From contig NC_014640.1 in assembly GCF_000165835.1 (NCBI RefSeq), positions 6,510,001 to 6,574,000 on the forward strand: a DNA stretch of 64,000 nt. Direction: 5' to 3'. The DNA is from Achromobacter xylosoxidans A8. GTDB taxonomy: Bacteria > Pseudomonadota > Gammaproteobacteria > Burkholderiales > Burkholderiaceae_B. The position numbers and the translations under genes were made by a program. Positions 45,806 to 54,355 of the stretch are shown here, piece after piece. Position 1 is the stretch's first letter, and every line of letters starts with the position of its first letter. Below the pieces are notes generated by a model. It saw only the letters and a list, made by a program, of their open reading frames with translations, was not told where the DNA came from and searched no databases.

Positions 45806-46392
45806 GACGGGTCTTTCTCCTTGTCGCTGAGCACGAACGTGAAGTCCAGCCAGGGCGTCGCCTGCACCCACGAACTGCTGTTCAAGGCGTTGACCTGGAA
45901 CGGCCGCGGCAACAGCGAGGTATCCAGGCGCAAGCGCAGCTGGCCGCCGTAAAGTACGCCCGCATCGAACTCGTCGGCGTCACCCACCGGCCAGTTGCGG
46001 ATATGGCGGATGACGCCCATCGCATCGTCCAGGGAGGCGACCGGGAAGGTCAGCTCACCCACGCCGACCCGCCATTGCCGGGTCAGGGCGTTGTAGATGA
46101 TGCGCCAGGTGCGGGAAGTGTCGACCAGGGATTTGTCAAACCACCACCAGCGTTCGCGATTGATATTGAGATCCGCCGTGAAATAGAGCGGAACCCCGCG
46201 CTGGGCCGCGTCCCGCAGTTGCTGGTTCAGTTCGAACTCGATGTCCGCGTCGATTTCCAGCTTGCCGTCGCGCACCGCCGGGCGAACTTCGGTGACCTTC
46301 GGTTCAGCCCCATGCGCCTGCCCGCCCGGCACGAACGAAAGCAAGGCAGATACGAGCAACAACCCGAGAAATAAGCGCGGAATAATGGACAT
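45802..46392 (-). CDS. DUF4390 protein, exported, 196 aa
   Basis: A conserved protein of unknown role always found beside ntrY in related bacteria. It has a signal peptide (LFLGLLLVSALLSFVPGGQA), then a beta-rich domain (VRDGKLEIDADIEFELN, WRVGVGELTFPVASLDDAMG). Coupling to ntrY through ATGA suggests it assists or tunes the sensor in the periplasm. It lies 40 bases after rsmB. The function is inferred from gene order only. Confidence 0.85.
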   Translation of the reverse strand: MSIIPRLFLGLLLVSALLSFVPGGQAHGAEPKVTEVRPAVRDGKLEIDADIEFELNQQLRDAAQRGVPLYFTADLNINRERWWWFDKSLVDTSRTWRIIYNALTRQWRVGVGELTFPVASLDDAMGVIRHIRNWPVGDADEFDAGVLYGGQLRLRLDTSLLPRPFQVNALNSSSWVQATPWLDFTFVLSDKEKDPS

Positions 46393-46432
46393 ACGGCACC
46401 GGAACTACGTCATGCCCCCTATTCTTGGCGAT

Positions 46433-47770
46433 TCAGGACTGCTTGGCAAACAAGGCGTAGAAAAACCCGTCGTGCTGGGCCGCAGGTGTTGCATCGACCG
46501 CAACTGGCAGCAACTGCCCGGGCGCCTCCAGGCGCTGCGCGTCAGGGTGACGCTGCATGAACTCCAGCGCCTGGCGCGCGCCCTCGATCGGAAAGATCGA
46601 GCAGGTCACGTAGAGCAGCCGCCCGCCGGGCGCCACTGTGCGCCAGAGCGCGTCCAGGATGCTGGACTGCAGGGTGGCCGTGCGGCGCACGTCGTTCTCG
46701 CGCCGCAACCAGCGGATGTCCGGGTGGCGGCGCACGATGCCCGAGGCCGTGCAGGGCACGTCGGCCAGCACCGCGTCGAACGGCTTGCCGTCCCACCAGG
46801 CGTCCAGGTCGGCGGCATCAGCCGCTTTCAACTGGACACGATCGCTTGCCAGGCCCAGCCGGTCCAGGTTCTGCCCGACCCGGACCAGCCGGTCGGCGTC
46901 GGCATCCAGAGCCAGCAGGTCGATGTCGGCCAGTTCCAGCAGATGGGCGGTCTTGCCGCCCGGGGCCGAGCAGGCGTCCAGCACCCGCATGCCGTCCGCG
47001 GGCGCCAGCAATTCGGCCGCCAGTTGCGCGCCGGCATCCTGCACCGACCACCAGCCCTCGGCAAAGCCCGGCAATTGCGTCACTGGCTTGGGCGTGGCCA
47101 GCACCAGGCCGGACTGGCCCACGGGCTCGGCCGCCAGGCCGGCGGCCTGGAACGCGGCCAGCACCTGCTCGCGGCTGGCGCGGCGACGGTTGACGCGCAG
47201 GGTCAGCGGCGCGGGCAGATTGGCCGCAGCCAGGATCTCGCGCCATTCGCGCGGATAGGCCACGCTCAGCTGCTTGACCCACCAGCCGGGATGGTTCCAT
47301 TGCGCTTCGGGACTGTCGGCGACCGCGGCTTCGAGCGCCGCGCGCTCGCGCAGGAAGCGGCGCAGGCAAGCGTTGAGCATGCCCTTGAAAGAGGCCAGCT
47401 CGCGGCTGCGGGACGCGGCCGTCACGGCCTGGTCCACCACCGTGTGGGGCGCATAGACCGGCATGCCCGGCAGAGCCGACGCGGCCTCGCCCTCTTCTTT
47501 CAGCAAGGTCAGCGAGACCAGCAGCAGGGATTCGAACAGCACGCTGGGATAGCGCTGCACCATTTCGCGGCCCACGGCATCGGCCCAGCCCAGATAGCGC
47601 ATGGCATGGAACGACACGGCTTGCGTGGCGGGCCGCAGGGCCGATTCCACGTCGCTCAGCGCGTCCGTCAGGGAACGGCCGTCCAGCACGCCCTCGACCA
47701 CCTCCGCGCTGGAAAGCAGGACGGAGGACAACGGGGGGGCCAGATTGGGGGAGTCGGAACGCGTGGACAT
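46433..47770 (-). CDS. rsmB: 16S rRNA (cytosine-967-C5)-methyltransferase, 445 aa
   Basis: Methylates C967 of 16S rRNA. An N-terminal NusB-like RNA-binding domain (residues about 15-150) precedes the methyltransferase core with LDACSAPGGKTAHLLEL. It has two motif cysteines, one in DVPCTASGIVRRHPDIRW and one in YVTCSIFPIEG, typical of m5C RNA methyltransferases. The length fits RsmB/Fmu. It is first in the run leading to ntrY and trkA and diverges from a LysE-type exporter. Confidence 0.95.
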   Translation of the reverse strand: MSTRSDSPNLAPPLSSVLLSSAEVVEGVLDGRSLTDALSDVESALRPATQAVSFHAMRYLGWADAVGREMVQRYPSVLFESLLLVSLTLLKEEGEAASALPGMPVYAPHTVVDQAVTAASRSRELASFKGMLNACLRRFLRERAALEAAVADSPEAQWNHPGWWVKQLSVAYPREWREILAAANLPAPLTLRVNRRRASREQVLAAFQAAGLAAEPVGQSGLVLATPKPVTQLPGFAEGWWSVQDAGAQLAAELLAPADGMRVLDACSAPGGKTAHLLELADIDLLALDADADRLVRVGQNLDRLGLASDRVQLKAADAADLDAWWDGKPFDAVLADVPCTASGIVRRHPDIRWLRRENDVRRTATLQSSILDALWRTVAPGGRLLYVTCSIFPIEGARQALEFMQRHPDAQRLEAPGQLLPVAVDATPAAQHDGFFYALFAKQS

Positions 47771-47863
47771 GGTGCAAATTCAAGAGATAAGACCGCTATG
47801 GTAGCCGGACCTGGACGAACCACGCCCGCCACGGCACACTGGCCCCCAGCCACGGAGCCCCTC

Positions 47864-48496
47864 ATGACCCTTGCCACCCTGCTGCTCTTCATCCTGGCCT
47901 CGGCCGTCACCATCATCACGCCGGGCCCCACCGTCCTGCTCGCCATGAGCAACGGTTCACGCCACGGCGTGCGCGCCGCCTGCTGGGGCATGGCCGGCGC
48001 GGTGCTGGCGGACCTGGTCCTGATCGGCGCGGTGGCCTCGGGCCTGGGCGTGGTGCTGGCGGCGTCGGAAGTCGCCTTCCAGCTCATCAAATGGGTGGGT
48101 GCGGCCTATCTGGCCTACCTGGGCTGGAAGATGCTGCGCTCGGACGCGGCGCTTGTCATGCCCGCCGCCCAGGCGGATGCAAGGCGTCCGGCTGGATTGG
48201 CGCTGGGCCTGCGCAGCTTCGCGGTGGCGCTGACCAATCCCAAGGCGCTGCTGTTCATGTCCGCCTTCCTGCCCCAGTTCATCAATCCGGCCGCGCCCCT
48301 GCCCGCCCAGTACGCCGTGCTGGCCGGCGTCATGGCCTTGATGAACATCGCCGTGATGCTGGCCTACGCGGCGCTGGGCGCGCAGATGGTGCGCGCCTTC
48401 CAGGGCGCCGGCCTGCGCTGGCTGAACCGCATCTGCGGCGGCTTGCTGATCGGGTTGGCAGGGACGCTGGCACTGTACCGGCGCGGCACGCCTTGA
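47864..48496 (+). CDS. LysE/RhtB-family amino acid exporter, 210 aa
   Basis: An inner-membrane exporter with about six helices. TPGPTVLLAMSNGSRHG near residue 20 is the family signature, and FAVALTNPKALLFMSAFLPQF is the conserved second half. The length of about 210 is normal. The ATG at 47864 has GGAG six bases upstream; the frame continues far upstream only by chance. The substrate, an amino acid such as homoserine or leucine, is not predictable. It converges on the IclR gene. Confidence 0.9.
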   Translation: MTLATLLLFILASAVTIITPGPTVLLAMSNGSRHGVRAACWGMAGAVLADLVLIGAVASGLGVVLAASEVAFQLIKWVGAAYLAYLGWKMLRSDAALVMPAAQADARRPAGLALGLRSFAVALTNPKALLFMSAFLPQFINPAAPLPAQYAVLAGVMALMNIAVMLAYAALGAQMVRAFQGAGLRWLNRICGGLLIGLAGTLALYRRGTP

Positions 48497-48527
48497 GCGG
48501 CCTGCCCCTCGGCCGGCGCACCGCCCG

Positions 48528-49280
48528 CTAGGCCCGCCCCAGTTGCCGCGATAGAAAGCTGCAGGTCGCCACCAGCAGCTTCGCGCATTCGGCCACGTTG
48601 CCTTCCATGCGGTGCTTGGGTCCGGCAACCGCGACGGCCAGCGTTTCGTTGTTGATGGTGAGCGTCGTCGCGACCGCCCACACGTCGTAGACGTTCTCGC
48701 CCCGCGTCACGAAGTAGCCGTTCTTCCGGCTTTCCAGAATGTCCTGGATCAGCGCCTCATGCTCGGTCTTGGTCTCCGGCGTGATCGCGGCCAACTGCTG
48801 GTCTTCCAGCCAAGCGCGCAGGTCGCGCTCTTTCAGCGTGCCCAGAAAGGCCTTGCCGATCGAGCTCGAATGCAGCGGCTTGAACTCGCCGGGCTTGGCC
48901 GAATAACGGATGGAATGCAGCCCTTCGATGACCTGCAGATAAATCGCCGATTCGCCCAGGCGCTTGCCCAGGATCACGGTTTCGCGGGTGGAATCGCGCA
49001 GCCGCTCCAGGACCTGGGTGACGTGCTCGATGAACGGGTCCTTGGCCAGGATGTCGCTCGTCACATCGTACATGCGCTTGGTGGGATACAGCGTGCGCGG
49101 ACGGTTCAGCGTGTAGAGGTAGCCGCGCGCCGTCAGCGTCGAAACGATGGCATGGCAGGTGCTCTTGGGGATGCCGGCCGCCTCGGCCAGATCGGTCAGC
49201 GATAGGGGCCGTTCATTGGCCTGAAACGCTTCAAAGACGTCAAGCACACGCTCGACGCCGGTCACCGTAACTCCAGACAT
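48528..49280 (-). CDS. IclR-family regulator of the mutase operon, 250 aa
   Basis: An IclR-type regulator. The winged helix spans residues 5-70 (VERVLDVFEAFQANERPLSL, EAAGIPKSTCHAIVSTLTAR), and the effector domain includes HSSSIGKAFLGTL and the end segment VAVAGPKHRMEG. It diverges from the 11-kb B12-mutase operon with two dyads in the 185-base gap, so it is the probable local regulator. The effector is probably a pathway acid or CoA precursor. That link is inferred from position. Confidence 0.9.
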   Translation of the reverse strand: MSGVTVTGVERVLDVFEAFQANERPLSLTDLAEAAGIPKSTCHAIVSTLTARGYLYTLNRPRTLYPTKRMYDVTSDILAKDPFIEHVTQVLERLRDSTRETVILGKRLGESAIYLQVIEGLHSIRYSAKPGEFKPLHSSSIGKAFLGTLKERDLRAWLEDQQLAAITPETKTEHEALIQDILESRKNGYFVTRGENVYDVWAVATTLTINNETLAVAVAGPKHRMEGNVAECAKLLVATCSFLSRQLGRA

Positions 49281-49314
49281 GGCGCTTCCTTTTAGGGAAA
49301 GTGGGATGGCCGCA

Positions 49315-49330
49315 ATTCAGCCCGCTGAAT
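49315..49330. promoter_or_regulatory. Dyad ATTCAG-CCCG-CTGAAT in the IclR/mutase gap
   Basis: A perfect 6-4-6 inverted repeat 35 bases upstream of the IclR start. It may be an operator controlling IclR itself. Confidence 0.4.
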
Positions 49331-49372
49331 AAATCCGATAAATCCGTTCCGTTTCCGATTTGCCGCACGGTT

Positions 49373-49392
49373 TTGTTCGTAATACCGAACAA
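49373..49392. promoter_or_regulatory. Candidate IclR operator TTGTTCG-N6-CGAACAA
   Basis: TTGTTCG (49373-49379) and CGAACAA (49386-49392) form a perfect inverted repeat 74 bases before the first gene of the mutase operon, a suitable distance for controlling its promoter. Binding is inferred. Confidence 0.55.
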
Positions 49393-49465
49393 CTGTCCTT
49401 GTTCCCGAATATTTTGCTTCATACCATCCTCAGCACGCAATACACCTCGACGGAGATCAGAAAGC

Positions 49466-50245
49466 GTGCAGACGAACAAGGACATCGCGGTAGAGGAGCG
49501 CGCCGGTGGCGAGGTGTGGATCACCATCGAACGGCCGCACAAGCACAACGCGCTCGCCCGCCAGGTGCTCGCCGAACTCGGACAGGCGGTGCTGCAGGCA
49601 GGCGCGCGCAAGGACACGCGCTTCATCGTCCTGACCGGCGCTGGCGACCGCTACTTCGCCGCCGGCGGCGATCTGGTGGAACTGGCCCAGGTGCGCGACG
49701 AGGCTTCCACCCGCGACATGGCCGAGCAGTCCCGCGCCGCCCTGGACGCGGTGCGCGCTTGTCCCGTGCCCGTGCTGGCCTACCTGAACGGCGACGCGAT
49801 CGGCGGCGGCGCCGAACTGGCCCTGGCGTGCGACATGCGCATGCTGGCCAGCCACGCGCACATCGGCTTCATCCAGGCGCGCCTGGCCATCTCGTCGGTG
49901 TGGGGCGGCGGCGTCGATCTGTGCCAGTTGGCCGGCAGCGCCCGGGCCATGCGCATGATGAGCCGCGGTGAATCGATAGACGCCCCCCTGGCGCTGGACT
50001 GGGGCCTGGCCGACACCATCGTCGCCGACGGGCCGGCCGGCGCGGACATGCAGGCTTTCCTCAAACCGCTGCGCCTCTGCGCGCCCCAGGTACTGCGCGC
50101 CATCAAGGCGCAAACCGCGGCCTGGCGCCAAGGCGCCTCGTATGAGGCGCGCCGCGCCGTCGAACGGCAGCAGGTGATGCATACCTGGCTGCACGACGAT
50201 CACTGGCGCGCGTCCGACGCCTTTCTCGCGAGGAGTGCGAAATGA
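49466..50245 (+). CDS. Crotonase-family enzyme (enoyl-CoA hydratase/decarboxylase-like), 259 aa
   Basis: A crotonase-fold acyl-CoA enzyme. The CoA-binding/oxyanion segments are YFAAGGDLVELAQ and NGDAIGGGAELALACDMRM, which keeps one Glu at the usual catalytic position. In the next motif, IGFIQARLAISSVWGGG, the second catalytic Glu of hydratases seems replaced by Gln/Ala. This pattern is closer to methyl/ethylmalonyl-CoA decarboxylase-like members than to true hydratases, so the reaction is uncertain. The start is GTG at 49466 with GGAG upstream. It overlaps the mutase gene by four bases. Confidence 0.82.
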   Translation: MQTNKDIAVEERAGGEVWITIERPHKHNALARQVLAELGQAVLQAGARKDTRFIVLTGAGDRYFAAGGDLVELAQVRDEASTRDMAEQSRAALDAVRACPVPVLAYLNGDAIGGGAELALACDMRMLASHAHIGFIQARLAISSVWGGGVDLCQLAGSARAMRMMSRGESIDAPLALDWGLADTIVADGPAGADMQAFLKPLRLCAPQVLRAIKAQTAAWRQGASYEARRAVERQQVMHTWLHDDHWRASDAFLARSAK

Positions 50246-51864
50246 GCGCCGAACAGCATCGCGAAGCGCGCGACATGGAGCCGCAGCTGAGCTCCACCAG
50301 CCCCAGCGGCATCGACGTGCCGACCAGCGTCGGCCCGGACGCCATCGACCCGGCCCGCATCGGCGCGCCGGGCGAGTACCCTTACACGCGGGGGATTTTC
50401 CCCGACGGCTACCAGGGCCGTCTCTGGACTATCCGCCAGTACTCGGGCTTCGGCACCGCCGAGGAGTCCAACGAGCGCTACAAGTTTCTTCTGGAAAAGG
50501 GGCAGACCGGCCTGTCCGTGGCGCTGGACCTGCCCACGCAGTGCGGCCTGGATCCGGTGCACCCGATGGCGCGTCCGGAGATCGGCAAGGTGGGCGTCTC
50601 GCTGTCCAACCTGAGCGAGGCCGAGATCCTGTTCAAGGACCTGGACCTGTCGAAGATATCGACCTCGTTCACGATCAATGGCACGGCCGCCATCATCTAC
50701 GCCATGTATCTGGCCGTGGCGGACAAGCAGAATGTCCCGCGCGACAAGCTCACCGGCACCATCCAGAACGACATCCTGAAAGAGTACGTGGCGCGCGGCA
50801 CCTGGATCTTCCCGGTACGCCCTTCGATGCGGCTGATCGCGGACTCCATCCTCTATTCCAACGAAGTCTCGCCACGCTTCAACCCGATCAGCATCGCGGG
50901 CGCCCACGTGCGCGACGCCGGTTCGACCGCGGCCGAGGAAATGGCCTACACCCTGGCCAACGGCCTGGCCTATGTGGAGGAACTGCGCGCGCGCGGCGGC
51001 GACGTCGAGAAGTTCGCCAAGCGCCTGTCGTTCTTCTTCTACGTCCACATGGACTTCTTCGACGAGATCGCCAAGTTCCGCGCGGGCCGCAGGCTATGGG
51101 CCCGCCTGATGAAGGAACGCTACGGCGTGCAGGACCCGAAAGCGCAGCACTTCCGCTTCGGCGTGGTCTGCGGCGGCTCGTCGCTGGTGGCGCCGCAGCC
51201 CTACAACAACGTCGCACGCGTGGCCGTGGAAACTATGGCCGCCGTGCTGGGCGGCGCGCAATCCATCTTCACCTGCGCTTTTGACGAGGCGTTCCAGATC
51301 CCCACGGAATTCTCGGCCGAACTGGCCGTGCGCACGCAACAGATCATCGCGTTCGAGAGCGGCATCGGCCGCACGGTCGATCCCCTGGGCGGCAGCTACT
51401 TCCTGGAGCAGCACACCGACCGGATGGAAGAGCAGATCACCAAGGTGATGGATGAGATCGACGCCTACGGCGGCGTGATCCCGGCCATCGAGGACGGCTG
51501 GATCCAGCTGCGCCTGGCCGAACGCGGCCTGGAACGCAAGCTCAACACCGACTCCGGACGCAACGTGATCATCGGCCAGAACTACTTCAGGAAGGCGGAC
51601 GAAGAGATCAAGGTCGGCGAGGTCTTCAAGCTGGACCCGACCGTGGCCGAGCGCGCGCTGGAGAAGTACCAGCGGGTGCTCGACACGCGCCGCCAATCCG
51701 AGGTCGACCGCGCGCTGTCCCGGCTGTCCGCCGTGGCCGCCAAGGACAACGAGAACATCATGCCCTACCTCGTGGAGTGCTGCCACGCCTACGCCACCGT
51801 CGGCGAAATGGTGGAGCGCCTGAAGGACAAGTGGGGCGAATTCAAGGAGCCGGTGAATCTATGA
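50242..51864 (+). CDS. AdoCbl-dependent acyl-CoA mutase, large subunit, divergent, 540 aa
   Basis: The catalytic TIM-barrel subunit of a B12-dependent acyl-CoA mutase, without the B12 domain, which is the next gene. WTIRQYSGFG has Tyr67 and NDILKEYVARG has Arg185, aligning with Tyr89 and Arg207 of methylmalonyl-CoA mutase, so a carboxylated acyl-CoA is likely. His222 aligns with His244. However, RFGVVCGGSSLVAPQP (305-320) replaces the near-invariant RxHxQTxGxSLTAQ, Ala221 replaces Tyr243, and Cys345 replaces the ribose-contacting Asn366. These changes mark a distinct subfamily. Four-base ATGA overlaps on both sides imply balanced translation. Confidence 0.92.
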   Translation: MSAEQHREARDMEPQLSSTSPSGIDVPTSVGPDAIDPARIGAPGEYPYTRGIFPDGYQGRLWTIRQYSGFGTAEESNERYKFLLEKGQTGLSVALDLPTQCGLDPVHPMARPEIGKVGVSLSNLSEAEILFKDLDLSKISTSFTINGTAAIIYAMYLAVADKQNVPRDKLTGTIQNDILKEYVARGTWIFPVRPSMRLIADSILYSNEVSPRFNPISIAGAHVRDAGSTAAEEMAYTLANGLAYVEELRARGGDVEKFAKRLSFFFYVHMDFFDEIAKFRAGRRLWARLMKERYGVQDPKAQHFRFGVVCGGSSLVAPQPYNNVARVAVETMAAVLGGAQSIFTCAFDEAFQIPTEFSAELAVRTQQIIAFESGIGRTVDPLGGSYFLEQHTDRMEEQITKVMDEIDAYGGVIPAIEDGWIQLRLAERGLERKLNTDSGRNVIIGQNYFRKADEEIKVGEVFKLDPTVAERALEKYQRVLDTRRQSEVDRALSRLSAVAAKDNENIMPYLVECCHAYATVGEMVERLKDKWGEFKEPVNL

Positions 51865-52277
51865 GCGCCCAACAGACCTCTGCCGCCCTGGCGGCCAAGC
51901 GTATCCTGATCGGCAAGCCCGGCCTGGACGGCCACGACATCGGCGCCAAGATCGTCGCGCTGACGCTGCGCAACGCCGGGGCGGAAGTCATCTATACCGG
52001 CCTGCGCCGCAGCCCGCTGCAGATCGCGCAGGTGGCGGTGGACGAAGGCGTGGACGCGGTCGGCCTGAGCATCCTGTCCGGCAGCCACCGCGAGCTGGTC
52101 GCCGAAGTCATGGCGCAGCTGCGCGAACTGCGGGCGCACAGCGTGAAGGTCTTCGTCGGCGGCACCATCCCCGCGGAAGACTGGCCCTACCTGAAAGAAC
52201 TGGGTGTCGCCGCGATCTTCACCGCCGACATGCCGCTGGACGACATGGTCCGCACCTTGGCGCAGAGCTTGTCATGA
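51861..52277 (+). CDS. AdoCbl-dependent acyl-CoA mutase, small (B12-binding) subunit, 138 aa
   Basis: A stand-alone cobalamin-binding domain. LDGHDIG holds the DxHxxG motif with His25 as lower axial cobalt ligand, and the SxL (Ser70-Ile-Leu72) and GG (100-101) motifs complete the base-on pocket. The length of about 138 matches the small subunits of isobutyryl- and 2-hydroxyisobutyryl-CoA mutases. The start at 51861 overlaps the large-subunit stop and gives the normal N-terminus. It must pair with the large subunit just upstream. Confidence 0.95.
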   Translation: MSAQQTSAALAAKRILIGKPGLDGHDIGAKIVALTLRNAGAEVIYTGLRRSPLQIAQVAVDEGVDAVGLSILSGSHRELVAEVMAQLRELRAHSVKVFVGGTIPAEDWPYLKELGVAAIFTADMPLDDMVRTLAQSLS

Positions 52278-53401
52278 ACGCGCCGCTCGCGGGGATCCGG
52301 ATCATCGAAGTCGGCCATATGCTGGCCGGCCCCTACTGCGGCCTGATGCTGGCCGACATGGGCGCCGAGGTCATCAAGATCGAAACGCCCGAGGGCGACA
52401 TCGGCCGCAGCGTCAGCCCGCATTTCGTGGGCCCGCACAATGCCTACTTCGCCAGCCTGAACCGCAACAAGAAAAGCGTGGTGCTCGACCTGGCAAGCAT
52501 GGAGGGACGCGAGGCGCTGGGGCGCATCGTCGAAACCTCGCATGCGCTGGTGACCAATTTGCGGCCTTCCGCGATTCGCAAGCTCGGCCTCACCTATGAC
52601 GCGTTGCGGCGCTGGAACGAACGGTTGGTCTGCGTGGCGCTGACGGGCTACGGGCTGGACGGCCCTTACGCGGACAACCCCGCCTACGACTACGTCATCC
52701 AGGCGATGACGGGTGTCATGGCCTTGACCGGCGATCCCGAGGCGCCGCCCACCAAGGCCGGCTACTCGGCGGTGGACAACTCGGCGGGCCTGGTGGCCGC
52801 GGTCGGGCTGCTGGCCAAGATCGTGCAGGGCGAAGGCGGCCAGGTCGATGTCGCGATGTACGACGTCATGCTCTCGCAGCTCAATTACCTGGCGGGCGCG
52901 GCGCTGAACGCAGGCGAAACCATAGAACGCCTGGCGGACTCGTCCCACCCCTATGTGGTGCCGGCGCAGATATTCGCGACGGCGGACGGATGGCTCACGC
53001 TGTTCATCACCCACGACAGGTTCTGGAAAACGTTCTGCTGCGAAATCGGCCGTCCCGAATGGGTGGCGGACCCGAAGTTCGCCACCATGGCGGGGCGCAG
53101 GACGCACCGGACCGAAGTCATAGCCGCCATCGCGCAGGTACTTCGCCAGGCGCCCGCCCGCGCATGGGTGCGCCGCCTGAGCCCGCTGGGCGTGGTGGCG
53201 GCGGAAGTCGGCACCTTGAACGCGGCGCTCTCCAGCGACATCGCCGCCGCGCGCGCGCTGGTGGTCGCGCTGGGCGACGGCAGCCTGCCGCTGCAGGCCG
53301 TGGCCAGCCCGATCCGCTTCCAGGGGTATGCGCCGGTCTACGGCCTGCCGCCCCTGCTGGACGAGCACGGCGACGAAGTGCTGGGCAGGGTCAGGACATG
53401 A
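52274..53401 (+). CDS. Family III CoA-transferase (CaiB/BaiF), 375 aa
   Basis: Moves CoA between carboxylic acids without ATP. The N-terminus IRIIEVGHMLAGPYCGLMLA, then GAEVIKIETPEGD and the active-site region NPAYDYVIQAMTG with the conserved Asp, are typical. The length is slightly short for the family. It sits between the mutase subunits and their GTPase with ATGA overlaps, so it probably charges the mutase substrate, perhaps from succinyl-CoA or acetyl-CoA. The donor is not known. Confidence 0.92.
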   Translation: MNAPLAGIRIIEVGHMLAGPYCGLMLADMGAEVIKIETPEGDIGRSVSPHFVGPHNAYFASLNRNKKSVVLDLASMEGREALGRIVETSHALVTNLRPSAIRKLGLTYDALRRWNERLVCVALTGYGLDGPYADNPAYDYVIQAMTGVMALTGDPEAPPTKAGYSAVDNSAGLVAAVGLLAKIVQGEGGQVDVAMYDVMLSQLNYLAGAALNAGETIERLADSSHPYVVPAQIFATADGWLTLFITHDRFWKTFCCEIGRPEWVADPKFATMAGRRTHRTEVIAAIAQVLRQAPARAWVRRLSPLGVVAAEVGTLNAALSSDIAAARALVVALGDGSLPLQAVASPIRFQGYAPVYGLPPLLDEHGDEVLGRVRT

Positions 53402-54339
53402 ACGCACCGGGCCGCCTCAAGCATGAAGGTAGTCCGGCGGACGCCCCGCCCCTGGACCGCTGGGCGCTGGGCCGCGCGCTGACACGCATGGCCAACGCCG
53501 ACGCCGCGGAAGTGGCGCGCTTCGCGCTGCGCGATGCGACCGCGCACGCCGCCCGCCGGATCGGCATCACCGGCGCTCCGGGCGCCGGCAAGAGCACCCT
53601 GGTCGGGCATCTGGCGCTGGAACGCGCGCCGACAGGCCGCCTGGGCGTCCTGGCCGTCGATCCGAGCAGCCCGAAGAGCGGCGGCGCGATCCTGGGCGAC
53701 CGCGTCCGCATGGACGACCTGGCCGGCATCGGCGATCTTTACATCCGCTCGCTGGGTTCGCGCCGCACCTGCGACGGCCTGGCCGACAACCTGCCCGAGA
53801 TGCTCGACATCATGGACGAGTTCGGCTTTGACGAAGTGCTGCTGGAGACGGTCGGCATCGGCCAGGCCGAGTATGCGGCGCGCGCGCAAGTCGACACGCT
53901 GGTCCTGGTCCTGCTGCCCGAAAGCGGCGACATGGTCCAGGCCATGAAGGCCGGCATCATGGAAATGGCCGACATCTACGTCGTCAACAAGTCAGACCTG
54001 CCGGGCGCGAAGAAAATGGCCACCGACATACAGCGCATCGCCGCGGTAAGCCAGCAGCCCGAGGGCGCGTGGCGTGCGCCGGTACTGCTGGCCTCGTCCA
54101 CGCAATCGGACTCGATCCGCGCGCTATCCCAAGCCATAGACCGGCACCAAGCCTGGCGCGCCACCGATCCAGAACGGCGCCAACGCCTGCGCGCCCAGCG
54201 GCTGCGCTACCGACTGCGGCGCATGCTCGAACTGCGCATCGCGCACGCCATCGCCCACGCCGACGACGCACTGTTCGACGCTCCGCTCGGGCAGCAGATG
54301 GGCCGGATACTCGCGGCCGCCGCCACGCTCGATTCCTGA
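53398..54339 (+). CDS. meaB: MeaB/ArgK-type GTPase, B12 mutase chaperone, 313 aa
   Basis: A G3E-type GTPase that guards and reloads B12-dependent mutases. The P-loop GITGAPGAGKST is near residue 60, followed by DPSSPKSGGAILGDRVRM, ETVGIGQAE and NKSDLPG, with a helical C-terminal dimerisation arm rich in Arg. The start at 53398 overlaps the CoA-transferase stop. Its place directly behind the mutase strongly supports a role in gating cofactor delivery to this enzyme. Confidence 0.95.
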   Translation: MNAPGRLKHEGSPADAPPLDRWALGRALTRMANADAAEVARFALRDATAHAARRIGITGAPGAGKSTLVGHLALERAPTGRLGVLAVDPSSPKSGGAILGDRVRMDDLAGIGDLYIRSLGSRRTCDGLADNLPEMLDIMDEFGFDEVLLETVGIGQAEYAARAQVDTLVLVLLPESGDMVQAMKAGIMEMADIYVVNKSDLPGAKKMATDIQRIAAVSQQPEGAWRAPVLLASSTQSDSIRALSQAIDRHQAWRATDPERRQRLRAQRLRYRLRRMLELRIAHAIAHADDALFDAPLGQQMGRILAAAATLDS

Positions 54340-54355
54340 CTCCTGGAGAGCCGCC

